From the NCBI GenBank assembly GCA_051453625.1, contig JBOZIK010000001.1:21505584-21569583 (forward strand): DNA of 64,000 nt. Direction: 5' to 3'. The position numbers and the translations under genes were made by a program. This document shows, piece by piece, positions 1 through 11,447 of this stretch; positions within the stretch are counted from its first letter, which is position 1, and every line of letters starts with the position of its first letter. The stretch is from Welwitschia mirabilis. Its lineage: Eukaryota; Gnetophyta; Gnetopsida; Welwitschiales. The notes under the pieces are model-generated. The model was not told the origin of the DNA, ran no database searches, and saw only the letters and a list, made by a program, of their open reading frames with translations.

Positions 1-1624
1 CATGATCTAGTATCTTATTAATGTCTAATATTCTCGTAATTACCTATCTACATAATTATACAAAATATTTGATAAATGGAATTATTAAAACTATATTTTC
101 CAATAGAATAGAAGCATTGAAATTGTACTTTAGGTGGTTTCTTACTTATGCCTTCATCTACTAATACTCAAACTTACCAGTTTTTACTAAATGCTGAAAG
201 TAGCTTTTTTGCAATAAATAAGATTAACCTATGGAAGTAAGTTGCTAAAATTACCTTTATGGAAAAGTGTAATGATATTCATGCATAATATAAATCCAAG
301 ATTAATTTTATCCCTATGAGAAGGCAATATATCATAAAAGGCTACATGGGGTTGCAATAGCTATAGCTACTCCCTAAACTAGTATATTAGAAAAGGTAAT
401 TAAAATTAAAATGGATGCATTAGGTACCATATCTTTTCATTCCGTATTCTCATAAAAGTTCATCTTTAAATGCTCAAAGAGAACATTTCTCAACAAATGC
501 CATGAAATCTTAAGAAAGTGGCATGTGAAAATATCCTTGAAGAATACATATATAACTGAGAAATTTCTAAATCATCTATGCCAAGCATGAAATTAATAAA
601 ATTAGGTATAAGAAAGAGAGAAGTACTCATACTTGAGTTTGAAAAGTCCCTGTGTTATCATCTATCTCATGAATGTTAGCATAGAACTCCTAGACAATAA
701 GGTTTAGAATGCTCTACTCTAATTGAATTCTTATGTCCTTACTAAGATAAGATAAATAAGAAAGGAGATGATATTTTTTGTGCTTTTAAAAGTGAGTCCT
801 TTCTATAATAATGGAGTTTATGGTCCAAGTTTTAAAACATTTTATAGCTAATTCATGATAGAAATTTGGTTCGTATTGAGGTCTATGTATTTTAGTGATA
901 GATTCCTTGTCTTTTGAGGCATCACAAGTTTTTTCCTCCCCCACCATTTTAAAGGAAAAATATTAAATAAACTAAACTTTAATAAGCAAATGGAAAAGAA
1001 TCAATGAAAAAGAGCACCTGATTTGTTAGTTGTGAAGACTTCTTCCAAATCTAAGACATTATGCTGAGAGTTCTAAGAAAAACAAATTAGGCTATAGAGG
1101 ACTCTGAGGGATATCTACCAAGTGGAGGATTAAAAATGAGGAATGGTGGTCCCTTTTATAAATAAAAAGATTAAAAACCCTCATCTTGGCATGTTTTTTA
1201 TTTTTGAACATATTATGAGAAAGACATCTACCACTTAAGAAATGTTTAAAATGATAAAATTAGATGTCTATTAGTTTGGAAGTTGTCTAATGATAAGAAA
1301 TTTTAATGGGTACTTATGCATTATAAATATGTCTACATATTTAGAGACAACCATTTCCAAAAACAATAAAAATTAAAAACTGATACCTAACCTCTAAAGA
1401 TGTCTAGTATATAAAAGATACCTATTATTAAAAAAATCTTTAATATAGATGTCTGCCACTTAAATCATGTCTTTCTTATAAAATAGAAACTTCAAAAGTT
1501 TCTATAGTAATGTCAAGATTAGACTATCACAGTTAAAAAATGATAAAATGTATGATATACTAGTCAATGTTTTAGCTATTATCTCAACTCATAAAGTATC
1601 AAAATGTGAAGTTGACAGGTCAAA
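1..1624. other. Gene-free flank; possible 3' LTR of Copia-1
   Basis: No coding homology is visible in any frame. The stretch lies just past the RNase H end of the minus-strand Copia-1, where its 3' LTR would be expected. At 1220-1490 it carries several AGATGTCT/AGACATCT words like those in the proposed 5' LTR near 7.5-8.0 kb. I could not align the two regions convincingly over any length, so the LTR call is only positional inference. Confidence 0.3.
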
Positions 1625-2110
1625 AGTGATTACTTGATGACTTACCTAATTCGGTAAGGCTCAATCCCCAAGTCTTTCTATAATTTAATAAACTTATCAT
1701 CACTTAGTAATTTGATAAAGACATCTACAAGTTAATCATCAGTATTAATGTATTCTAGTATGATGTCTTTATTTTGTATGTTCTCTATAAGGAAATGATA
1801 CTAGTCCCTATATGTTTGATTCTTGAATACTAAATTGGATTTTTCAAGATGTTGATAACAGTTTTGTCATTGTAATAAATGGGAATGCTTTTCATAGTTA
1901 ATATGAAGTCTTTTAAGATTTGCTTCATCTAACGTAACTGAGCATAGTAACTTCTAGCAGTAATGTATTTAACCTCAGCAGTTGAGAGGGTAGTTGAATT
2001 TTACTTTTTGTTACTCTAAGATATCAAAACTTACTTAAGAAAAAATTAATTTTTACTAGTTATCCTTCTATCATCCTTGCAACCTACCCAGTCTGCATCA
2101 TAACATTCAA
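1625..2110 (-). pseudogene. Copia-1 RNase H domain (degenerate)
   Basis: The minus strand reads LSTAEVKYITA, then AQL-MKQ and SRIKHIG, and ends near a GLSLTELG-like tail. These match the Copia RNase H blocks usually written STAEAEYIA, KNPVLHSRTKHID and DIFTKPL. Stops and at least one frameshift interrupt the reading frame. It is the 3'-most coding part of Copia-1, downstream of the RT remnant. In life it would remove the RNA strand during reverse transcription. Confidence 0.8.
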
Positions 2111-2329
2111 CTAGATTAAGACAAAAGTCCTTTGAATATTAAAGGCCCTAATCAGTAATACTTTTTAAATAGTAAAATATTATTTTAATTGTCATTAGAT
2201 GTGATTCTCTAAGATCATTCTAATAATAAGGACAAATTCCTATACTTAAACTGATATTAGGCGTACTAAAAGTAAGACGTAATAGACTACCAATCATACC
2301 TCTAGATAACTTTTAGTGAATATTATTAC

Positions 2330-3130
2330 TATGTTCATTCTTATCTAGTTTTGTGCTCTGGCTCATTAGAATATCTTTGACTTTGCAATATTGTAAGTCA
2401 TACTTAACCAATAAATTTTTAATGTATCTAGTTTAAAAAATGAATGTACCTTATTTGGGTTACACAACTTGAAGCCCTAAGAAGTTACTCATCTCACATG
2501 AGAAACTCATCTTGCATAATCTTAGTGAACTTCTTATACAAACACTTTTTACTAGCACCAAAAATTATATCATCCACATAGATTTAAATAATAGTAAAAT
2601 CTCTAACATTTATTTTAATAAATAATGTAACATTAGATGTACCTCTTTTAAATCTGTTTGCTAGATGTCATGAGAGTTTCTCATAGTAAGCTCTTTTCGC
2701 TTTCTTAAGACTATAAAGAGCCTTTTTGAGTCTAGAAACATAATCTAATTTCTGGGAGTTAGTAAAACATCCACTAAACATATATCTCTTCTTGAAGTGC
2801 TCTATTTAGAAGGGCACTTTTGACATTCATCTGATAGGATCTTAATCCTTTGATACATGTAAAGGCTAAAAGAATTCTTATAGACTTCATATATGCTACT
2901 AGTGTAAATGTTTCTTTAAAGTTGATTGTACCATTTAACTACTAATCTTGCTTTGTTTTTAATAATATTCTAAATATCCAATTTGTATCAATGATGAGTC
3001 TATTGGATGGTCTTGGAGTAAGTTTCCAAATATTACACCTGTCAAACTGATTAAATTTCTCTTGCATTACTAGCATCTAATTCTTATAACTTTTTGCTTC
3101 ACTGAGAGTTTTTAATTCTACCTGTGAGAT
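2330..3130 (-). pseudogene. Copia-1 reverse transcriptase (RVT_2 type, degenerate)
   Basis: The minus strand carries the RT catalytic block IYVDDIIFGAS at about 2552-2584, where the two Asp of YVDD are the metal ligands. It is followed by KKFTKIMQDEF, the usual Copia continuation. Further upstream on that strand are MQEKFNQFDR-NIWKL (about 3050-3110) and MNVKSALLNRALQEEIYV, which match the MQEEL-QFE--WxLV and DVKSAFLNG-L-EEVYV blocks. Several stops and frame changes make it non-functional. The catalytic motif itself has stayed intact despite the decay around it. Confidence 0.88.
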
Positions 3131-3964
3131 ATATGCTACAAATCTGTAAACTTCCTTATCAAATCTTTGATTTTGAATATCATCATATGGACTACCTATG
3201 ATGTTGCTTATGGAATAACGTATCTTTATCTTTATCATGTTTGAAGAGGTTTTCTTATCTATTTCTTCTTCCTTATCTTCCTCACTATCTAATTATGCTT
3301 GAAAAACACTAGATGGTTATTCAAGCTATATGGGAGTATAGGCATCCTACACATAAATAGAATTTAAGTTAGTATCATATATTTTGATGTTTATAGTTTT
3401 TTCTATCACATAAGTTTTATTATTGAATACTTGGCAGGCTTTTTTTACCCTGGAGTAATCCAGAAAAGTGCCATTATCAACTTGAGAATTGAACTTTCTT
3501 AGCTTATTCTTCTCATTTAAAATGGAACATTTTAAACCAATAACATGAAAATAACTTAATAAGGATTTCTTACTAAATCATAGTCCATATAAGATTTTGG
3601 AGGTAAAGCGCCTTACCAAAACTCGATTGGAAACGTAGCACTTAGTTTTAGTGGCTTCCACCGAAAAATGATATGGAACTTATTAATCATGCATCATTAT
3701 CCTTATCATTTCATATAGAACATTGTTCTTTCTTTTAGTACTTCATTTTGTTGTGGAATTCTTGGTGCAAAGAATTGGTGAAGAATATCTATTTACAAAA
3801 TCTCTAAACATTACATTTTTAAATTCTATATCATTATCACTTCTTGTTATTTTAATCTTGTATTTCTTTTTATTTTGTAATCTAACACGCAACTTAGAGA
3901 AAATGTCAAATGCCTTATCCTTGTATGTAAGTAAGGCTACCCATGTGAAATGAGAGTAATCATC

Positions 3965-4120
3965 AATAATAGTTTGATGATACATTTTCTTANNNNNNNN
4001 NNNNNNNNNNNNNNNNNNNNNNNNNNNNNNNNNNNNNNNNNNNNNNNNNNNNNNNNNNNNNNNNNNNNNNNNNNNNNNNNNNNNNNNNNNNNAATAATAG
4101 TTTGATGATACATTTTCTTA
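3965..4120. other. 100-N gap flanked by a 28-nt exact duplication
   Basis: Bases 3965-3992 and 4093-4120 are the same 28 nt (starting AATAATAGTTTGATG), on either side of a gap of exactly 100 N. This is the pattern of two overlapping contig ends placed apart by a nominal gap. Dropping the gap and one copy would make the integrase coding continuous across the site. Confidence 0.85.
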
Positions 4121-4318
4121 CTAAGAATTTTTATAAGAGACAGACTAATAATATCAAGATGTGAAAGATCTAAGAGACATTTAGTAGTTATAGAGTTTTT
4201 CATACAAACCTTACCCTTGTTTACTTTTTTTTCTGACATGCCTCATAAACCTCATCATCAAAGCTTTGTAACTTAGAAATTTTTCTTGCAATATCTTTTG
4301 AAGATAAGTTTTTTAACA

Positions 4319-4792
4319 AGCCTTTATTCACATGCTCAAACTATCNNNNNNNNNNNNNNNNNNNNNNNNNNNNNNNNNNNNNNNNNNNNNNNNNNNNNNN
4401 NNNNNNNNNNNNNNNNNNNNNNNNNNNNNNNNNNNNNNNNNNNNNNNNNNNNNNNNNNNNNNNNNNNNNNNNNNNNNNNNNNNNNNNNNNNNNNNNNNNN
4501 NNNNNNNNNNNNNNNNNNNNNNNNNNNNNNNNNNNNNNNNNNNNNNNNNNNNNNNNNNNNNNNNNNNNNNNNNNNNNNNNNNNNNNNNNNNNNNNNNNNN
4601 NNNNNNNNNNNNNNNNNNNNNNNNNNNNNNNNNNNNNNNNNNNNNNNNNNNNNNNNNNNNNNNNNNNNNNNNNNNNNNNNNNNNNNNNNNNNNNNNNNNN
4701 NNNNNNNNNNNNNNNNNNNNNNNNNNNNNNNNNNNNNNNNNNNNNNNNNNNNNNNNNNNNNNNNNNAGCCTTTATTCACATGCTCAAACTAT
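4319..4792. other. 421-N gap flanked by a 26-nt exact duplication
   Basis: Bases 4319-4344 and 4767-4792 are identical (starting AGCCTTTATTCACAT) on both sides of the N run at 4346-4766. As with the preceding gap, this points to an unmerged contig overlap. The alternative is a real tandem duplication that broke the assembly. Confidence 0.75.
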
Positions 4793-4909
4793 TTGTGTCA
4801 TAGCTTTATTTCACCTGTAGTACTTAACAAACACTTGGTTTCCTTATTAAAAATAGCTTGTAAAGTAGTGGTATAAACATTATATTTTCTAACTCTACTA
4901 AATAACACT

Positions 4910-5180
4910 TATTTTAGTTATATTCTTTAATAATGTAATCATCTTTGGTAAAATTTATAAAAAAGTTTGTATCACATAATTAACTAACATTTAGAAGATT
5001 ATGTTGTAATCTTTCTGCAAAGAAAACATCTTCTACCTTAAGTAGATTACCTCCTTCAAATGTTCCAATACCTCTACTAAGAGCCTTTATATTATGACCA
5101 AAGATGATTACTCCTTTGTCTTATTCTACTAGGGTGGTAAAGTTAGATTTGTCTCTAGTTGGTCTTGATTTTGGAATTCA
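4910..5180 (-). pseudogene. Copia-1 protease / gag-pre-integrase region (degenerate)
   Basis: The minus strand reads GVIIFGHNIKALSRGIGTF and, after a short interval, VEDVFFAERLQHNLLNVS, with one stop before LCDTNFFINF. These match the Copia segment downstream of the DSGCSRHMTG protease site (VxFGDN-KG-I-G-G-I, VL-VxGLKHNLLSISQLCD-G). The protease active-site Asp block is not clearly readable. It lies between the gag zinc knuckle and the integrase, the expected place. Confidence 0.75.
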
Positions 5181-5269
5181 TATCTACTTTGGTTTATCCT
5201 ACACAAGATGTTGTACCATACTTCTTAGCCTTTAAGCACTGTTAGTGTAATATTTGATATTAACTTTAA

Positions 5270-6693
5270 AAGGACAATTAAACTAATAATGATCATGTTT
5301 ATAGTAGTAATAACAAGTAATATTATTAGTGTACAGTATATGCTCATACCTTAGCTTCTAGTTCCATTTATTAAATAATGACACTAAAGTACTAGTGGAG
5401 GCTTCATTGTGGCCTAAGTCACTTTTATTATTTGGACTTCTACATTATCCAAGCATGATTTTTATGGTCTTCTTCCCTTGGGTAAACTTCTCATTGATTC
5501 TTTTAATATTAAAAAGTTTATGTATGTCTTAAAGTTCCATACCTATTTCTCCTTTACTTTCTAATTCATATTCCCCTTCTTCTTCTTCATTGTTCTTTTG
5601 GTTATGTATGATGACTATGTGAGATGGATAAGCTATTTTATTATTAGATGTCTTACATTCTCATCATCATCCCAACCTATGAAGAAAGATCTCCTTGGTT
5701 CTTTATTTTGTGATTTTTCTTGTAATCTAATTATAAATAGGACATTCCAAGGTTATGTATACTTATCCTTCACAAACCCAACATTCTAATTTGGAAATTT
5801 AAGAGCTACTAAAAGTTTTAAATTCAAACTTATTTACAACTTAAAGCTTGAATCGATTCTGATAGTTCTCCTTCTTGTTGTTCTTTCATAAAAGAAGAAT
5901 TTGAACTTGCCTTGTGATAAGAGCAAGTTCTTCTTCCACATCATCTTTAAAGTTATCTCAATCTAATACTTATTTTATTTTATCTTTAAAAGCTTGCCTT
6001 AGATTTTTACTAGCTTTAAGACTGATAGGATTCTCCTTTAAAGGACCATCTTGAATAAGATCATTTCCTAAGTCATTAGAATACTTTGTAACTCCTTAAT
6101 CTGCATTGTATTAAAGTCTCTTGATTCTTCCATGGATTTTGTTTTAGGCCTATATTTTGGAGTTAGTGAACTAAAAACGTTTTGAATTACCTTGGACTTT
6201 AAAATATTTTCACCAATTCCACATATGGTATTTACTATGATAGAGACTCTTGTGAAGTACTCGTGTATTCTCTCTCCATTGTGCATTTCAAGTTTTAAAA
6301 CTAATTGGTCTAAATAAGAACCTTTGATTTCTTGATAACAAAGGTTCCTTCATATGTTCCCACTGGAACATTCCATATTTCTTATGCTATTTTAAACCTA
6401 GATATTATGTTGAATTCTTCTATTATAAGGGCTAAGTAAAAAGTATTCTTTGCTTTTGATTTGTACATGAAAACTTTATTTTCTTTGTTTCTCTAATTCC
6501 TTCTAGATTTGATTTGTTTAATAAAGTTGTTTGTTGCATCTATAGTAGTTTCTATAAGTTTTAAGTATCCATCTTCATTGCTTTATCAAACTTAAAACGC
6601 ATAAGACTATAAGTACACTTGCATACTCATTTTCTAATAGACATAGTTAGATCCATCAAAAAACAAAGATCTAATAGATGGCACACCTTCCAT
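5270..6693 (-). pseudogene. Copia-1 gag with zinc knuckle (degenerate)
   Basis: The likely start is the minus-strand ATG at 6693-6691, 38 bases after the primer site. The first residues include SLFFDGSNYVY, matching the PxFDG-NYxxW block of plant Copia gag (DUF4219). An open stretch at 6068-6286 reads HEYFTRVSIIVN and VFSSLTPKYRP, the UBN2 gag domain. A degenerate CCHC knuckle lies at about 5272-5316 (C-Y-Y...KHDHY...NC), with the second Cys apparently changed to Tyr. Stops and frameshifts disrupt the chain. Confidence 0.85.
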
Positions 6694-6730
6694 AATTTAC
6701 TTAAGAATGTTACTCATTTTCATGAGTACC

Positions 6731-6743
6731 TACTCTAATACCA
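6731..6743 (-). other. Copia-1 primer-binding site
   Basis: The minus strand reads TGGTATTAGAGTA, close to TGGTATCAGAGC, the standard plant Copia primer site for initiator tRNA-Met. It sits 38 bases before the gag ATG, and the 5' LTR should begin immediately to its right on the plus strand. Two of the differences are transitions. Confidence 0.8.
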
Positions 6744-6744
6744 C

Positions 6745-8050
6745 TTGAGCATTGTTGAACTTAGAGGAGATTGATAAATGAGGTCTATCAAATAAATTCA
6801 TGACTAAATTTGAATAAAAATACATAATAAAGACCTTATTAAATTAATTTGATTCCCTAACTTAGGTATGTCCACACATAAAGGGTAGCTTCCTTTCACA
6901 GCTCTGGATATCCTTAACCTATAAAATAGTGGTTTTTTAGCACCACCAACCTTACATACAAATGAAATGCTCCTTACAAGACAACACTCTCTTCCCTTGA
7001 TGGATTACAACAGACAAAAATAAATTTATACTCATAAGCACTTAAGGAAGCATATCCATACAAGGGTTATCTTATAGTTTAAAATCCCAAGTAAGCGATT
7101 CTTAAGATAATAACAAGTAATGGACTATAATGAATGAATCTAAAAATCTAATAGTCCTACAAAAAAGTGTTAATAAACAATGCTAAGAAAAAGAAAATAA
7201 CAATCCTAAAAGATGTTACTTTGATGAAATGCTTGAGTTCTTCCTGTTGTAGTCATCCATATGTATCTAAGATTAGAGTGATGTAATTGTGGGAGAGTCA
7301 ATGATCAAGTAATGTATTTACTAGATGGTCTTCTTCATCAAGGTTACAAAAATATTCATGTGTGGTACTAATCACTTGTGTGTGTAATCCTTTTTCTTTA
7401 CACTTTATGTCTTTTGATGTCTTCCTTGTCTTTACAATAGAGAGATAATCATTTGAAATGATTAAACACTTTGTAACGGGTAAAAATGGCTAAGTTTTAG
7501 TTGTCCAATGACTATTTTATTTTTTGGCAATTTTTCAAGGTAGACATCTTTGACATAATATACATCTTTGTTAGGTAGACACCTTCATCCTGAAAGACGT
7601 CTTTGATCAAATTGCCTAGATTTTAATAAGATCTAAACTACTAAATCTTTGACCCTTAAAGATCATGAATTTAATATGTAAAACTTTCCTAATTCCATAG
7701 AATGTATATAATTTATCATTTTACAATTTGTATTTATTACCTCTTTCAGTTAGGACACATGTGTTTGATTCCATAGATGTCTTTAAATAGATGAAGTAGT
7801 ATAGGTGTCTTTAATTTGCTAGATATTTCACCTATCTTAGCTTCTTGCTTTAGTATAAACATCTTTGACATGATAGACATCTTTTCCTGTGACAAACTCC
7901 AATTCAATCTAGACATCTTTGATTTAGTAGATGTCTTTACCATAGATGTCTTCATCTATGTGGATGTCTTAATCAATTTTGTCTATCCTTGATAAATTCT
8001 AAGTTGAATATTCTATGTACTTTGAACTTCTGACTTAATCCTATTTGCAA
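6745..8050 (-). repeat. Putative 5' LTR of Copia-1
   Basis: Its placement next to the primer-binding site makes this the 5' LTR. The plus-strand sequence begins TTGAGCATTG next to the site. The outer end is not fixed, and I place it near 8.05 kb only because the motif-rich part ends there. The part farthest from the primer site (U3) holds a cluster of AGATGTCT/AGACATCT words at 7538-7972. I see no gene in it. The matching 3' LTR could not be confirmed. Confidence 0.5.
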
Positions 8051-8280
8051 TTCAGTGTTCTTTAATTTTTCTTATCTCACATTACATTTGATAAGTAAAA
8101 TTAAAAAAAATGGGATTTTATCAATACGTAAAGTGTGAGGCCTTAATTATAATTAAAATTATTTGATTGATTGATTATGATAGTTGTACTTTAAGGAAAA
8201 GGTACAATTACTAAAATCTTGGATTTGACATCCCTCTCACCCTCTAATACATTTTAAAGTAATAATTAAACATGTTTACC

Positions 8281-8450
8281 CTTAATAATATACATGTAAT
8301 ATTATTCATATGAGATAAATAATATAATATAATATAATAATATGCATATAATATATAATATAATATATATGTAATATTATGCATATGTATTATGTAATTT
8401 AATAGTATGTTTTATATGTAGTATAATAATATAATACTAATAGATTATAA
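8281..8450. repeat. AT-only low-complexity tract
   Basis: A run dominated by TAATATAATAT-type words with scattered GCATAT, such as ATATAATATAATAATATG. No unit is exact enough to call a clean microsatellite. It separates the Copia-1 LTR region from the next intergenic stretch. Confidence 0.8.
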
Positions 8451-11429
8451 AACATAGTAATAATAATTGGACTATACCTATGTGACTTATTATATATGTT
8501 CACGGTATTAATGTTAATCATAAGATAATTGAATAGGTTTATATTGTATATGAGAATCCTCACTATATTTTTTCACTCTTAATCATATGCTTATATTTTC
8601 CTATAGATTTATATTACTTGCTCTTCTAATCATTGTATATATGTCTTGTGTTACGAAAGCTTTGCTACATAATCTTCAATATAAACCTTCTTTCATAAGT
8701 GAAATCACAATCAAGACCTAGACAATGGTGGATCGGTCATAAATTAGAAGGTGGACAATAGCTAGTAGTGGGTTGTCATTTGCCTAAGTAGACTGATAGT
8801 CCACTTTGAGTGTGATAATGTTTCATATAAATCTACTTCTAAAAAAGAACTCAAGTCATATATGTGGTACTAAAAAGTGATTGCTCAAAAAAATCTTCTC
8901 TAAGATTTAGAATAAAAGGATGACCTTCCTTCAATTCCTTTTCTCAAAAGACTTATAACAATGTATTTTGAACTTTTTTGTTTGTTGTTTTTACTTTCTC
9001 CACTAGAATTTTTTTATAATTTGTTTATACATTAGACATTACTAGTACTCGAATGACATATTATCCTCCTAACATCTTATTGTAATTTATTAAGATGAGA
9101 GTCTAATATAAAGTGTTATTTCCCAAAACTCCTATTATAATTTATTAAATTAGAACTTGCATCATCTTATATAGGCTATGAAGAATACTTTTCTTTACTA
9201 AAGCTTAAAAAAACCAAGTCATAAACTTCATAGAAGTAACCTAGATGAATAACTTGGAAAATCATTGAAAACTTAATTCTTCAAGACTTTTTTTTTAAAT
9301 TAAAGTTAAAATCTATAACTTCTTCAAGACCTAAGATTATTAAAAGAGGTCCAATATAAAGGTTTGTGACTGCATTTCTAAAAGCACATAGAAAAAAAGA
9401 CCATGTTTTATGAAGTTGTAAAATCTCATTACTTGAGACATCTCTTACATAACTAATTTCAATGCCATCATAAACTAAAAAGGAAAAACATGATGGAAAA
9501 TAAGATGTGCAATTTGAAAAGTATGACTTAATATTATTAAAGATCTATTAATAAACTTTCATGGACATTAGCACTCCTTACAGAAAGAGTAGGAAAGAAA
9601 TCCAAATTATACAGTGATAATAATTTTGCTAAAGCATTATTATGAAATACCACTTTGAATTACCAAAAATCACATTATTTGTTAACAGAGATGATGAAAA
9701 TAGAATATTTCTATTAATAATGCTATTAAAAAAAGAAAAAATAAATAATACCTCTAAACTTGAATACGTCTTAGTGCTATTGATCTTTGTCTTTGACTTC
9801 CATTATTTGCAAGGACACTCTCCTATCAGAAAATTCATGATGTTTATTAATAAGCTCCATTATTTTCTCAAGATAATCATTACTAAGAAATTTGATATCA
9901 TCTCCGTTCTTATCATACAAAATCCCTTTCAATAATTTAGATCTATTTCCAAGAAATGATTTGCTATTGTTTTGGCTATTTTTGAAGATGCCATCAAACT
10001 CCAACGAATCCTTAAGTTCCAAATCCAAATAGTTTCATTTGTGCTACATCTAACACAAGGCATAATTTCATCAACTCTTTGATAAAACATCCATTCAATA
10101 CTAACTAAACTATGAAGCTCTTCCTTGCATCTCTTCACCTTGTAGTTCCTTTTCAAGCTATCAACTTTGTTCATACATTGCTTCATGATTTTTGTAGTTT
10201 TCGCTCATTACCATTGAATATTCACATAGCTAAGGATATCTTCCTAGTCTTTAGTTTTCAAATAACCTTTGTCATACAAACATTTTTTGCCTAGCTATTA
10301 AGCAGCTATAACAATGTCTTAGAATGATACCAATACGTAAATACAACATGAGTAAATTTGTAGGCATTGCCATGATGGCATGATCCCTTATAAAAATTTA
10401 AATAAGAATTTCATGAATAGTTGAAGATGCAAGAATCTCTTCATTGAGCTTTCTTACTAGGATGCATGAAAGGACACTTGGTCTCATAATGGCTACATCC
10501 TCACGCACAACACTATACCTTAAACTCATACATCTAGAACTCATCATTGTAGAGGTTAAGCTTAGTAAATTGGATATGGAAGATCATTCTTAAGAGTAGA
10601 TCTTTTGTTTTTTTTCCTTAATTACTTTTTTCTTCAAAATGCCACTTGAAATGCCCTAGATCTTATGTCAATGCATACCCTTTCTCACCTTTCTAGCTCA
10701 CTAACTTTTTTACTGATTCACATTGCCTTTGATCATTTTTAGTGTTTAATTTACCACCATTTATACTTTCCATAACGCTTTAAGATTAGCATGCATGTTA
10801 ATGCTAACATCAACGCCATTCCTTTAATGCTTGGATTTCTTTGTTATTAAACCCAATGCAGAGAATAATGTAGTGGAAAGGGTGTTACATAGGATTCATG
10901 CAAAATGTTTAGGTTATAGGGTTATAGAAAAACTTAATAGAAATTAAAATGATAACACACTTGAAATAAAGCTCAAAGAAAAATAAACCCTAAATATTAT
11001 TCTAATTTTTAAATATTTTTATCAAAAAATAAAGAATGTAATAGGAACATAAAATTGAAACAAAATTTGCAGAAAGAAGAAAAACAAAAGAAATAAGTTC
11101 TGTATTTGTTTTTTTAAACCTTCTTTTAGTTGCGACCTATATAAAACTTGTTAGATCTTTAACAAAAAAGTATGAAAAATATTGTTTAGGTTATAGTGAA
11201 AAAGTAAATAAAATTCTGAAATAAACCAATTTGATTATCATTAGAAATCTACTAGTACTAACCATTAGAAAGAAAAGAAAATGAAAGAAATACCCAAAAG
11301 AAAAATGACATGTTTGGGTTTCACTGGAAGGAACTAGTACCAACTAATGAAATAACTTAAAACGAAACTAAACTAAAAATCTAGAAGAAACTAAAATTAT
11401 GCTTCTTTCAAGAAGCTATTATGTCATTA
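8451..11429. other. AT-rich intergenic stretch with one possible gag relic
   Basis: No gene is supported. On the minus strand, two overlapping open stretches at 9777-10028 and 9929-10186 join in a plausible way after a frameshift. They give a charged, coil-like peptide (NSQNNSKSFLGNRSKLLKG and similar). It vaguely resembles the coiled-coil tail of plant Copia gag proteins, but no diagnostic motif is present. The rest shows no recognisable domain. Confidence 0.3.
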
Positions 11430-11447
11430 TCCCAGCAACAGCACCAA
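11430..11447 (-). other. Gypsy-type primer-binding site relic
   Basis: The minus strand reads TTGGTGCTGTTGCTGGGA. It matches TTGGCGCCGTTGCCGGGGA, the conserved post-LTR primer region of plant Tat/Athila/Ogre Gypsy elements, with mainly C-to-T or G-to-A changes. This would make 11.45-12.5 kb an old minus-strand LTR, but I could not find its partner or its edges. Confidence 0.55.

Larger units (their letters stand above)
3500..4890 (-). pseudogene. Copia-1 integrase (GAG_pre-integrs plus rve core, degenerate)
   Basis: An open stretch at 3743-3985 on the minus strand reads IIDDYSHFTWV, then RSDNDIEFKN. This is the Copia integrase core, whose RSDNG-EF block holds a catalytic Asp. Upstream, an open stretch near 4100-4240 contains EACQKKKVNKGK and LLDLSHLDI, matching C-ACQ-GK and LH-DLFGP just before the core. 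Two N runs lie inside the domain. The bases flanking each run are near-identical duplicates, so the true integrase is probably continuous. Stops remain elsewhere, including between 3500 and 3740. Confidence 0.85.
1625..6743 (-). mobile_element. Copia-1: decayed Ty1/Copia retrotransposon, internal region
   Basis: Read on the minus strand, the order is primer-binding site, gag, zinc knuckle, protease, integrase, reverse transcriptase, RNase H. This is the diagnostic order of Ty1/Copia, with integrase before RT. Every domain carries in-frame stops and frameshifts, so the element is dead. Two N runs (3993-4092 and 4346-4766) fall in the integrase, and both are flanked by duplicated sequence. The two LTRs are not clearly resolved. 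Confidence 0.9.

Noticed and set aside
4286-4876. Long open frames across N runs (also 4332-4820, 45782-46222, 52276-52773, 53054-53464, 54065-54941, 55196-56218)
   Set aside because: Almost all residues are unknown (N). The frames are open only because N codons cannot be stops.
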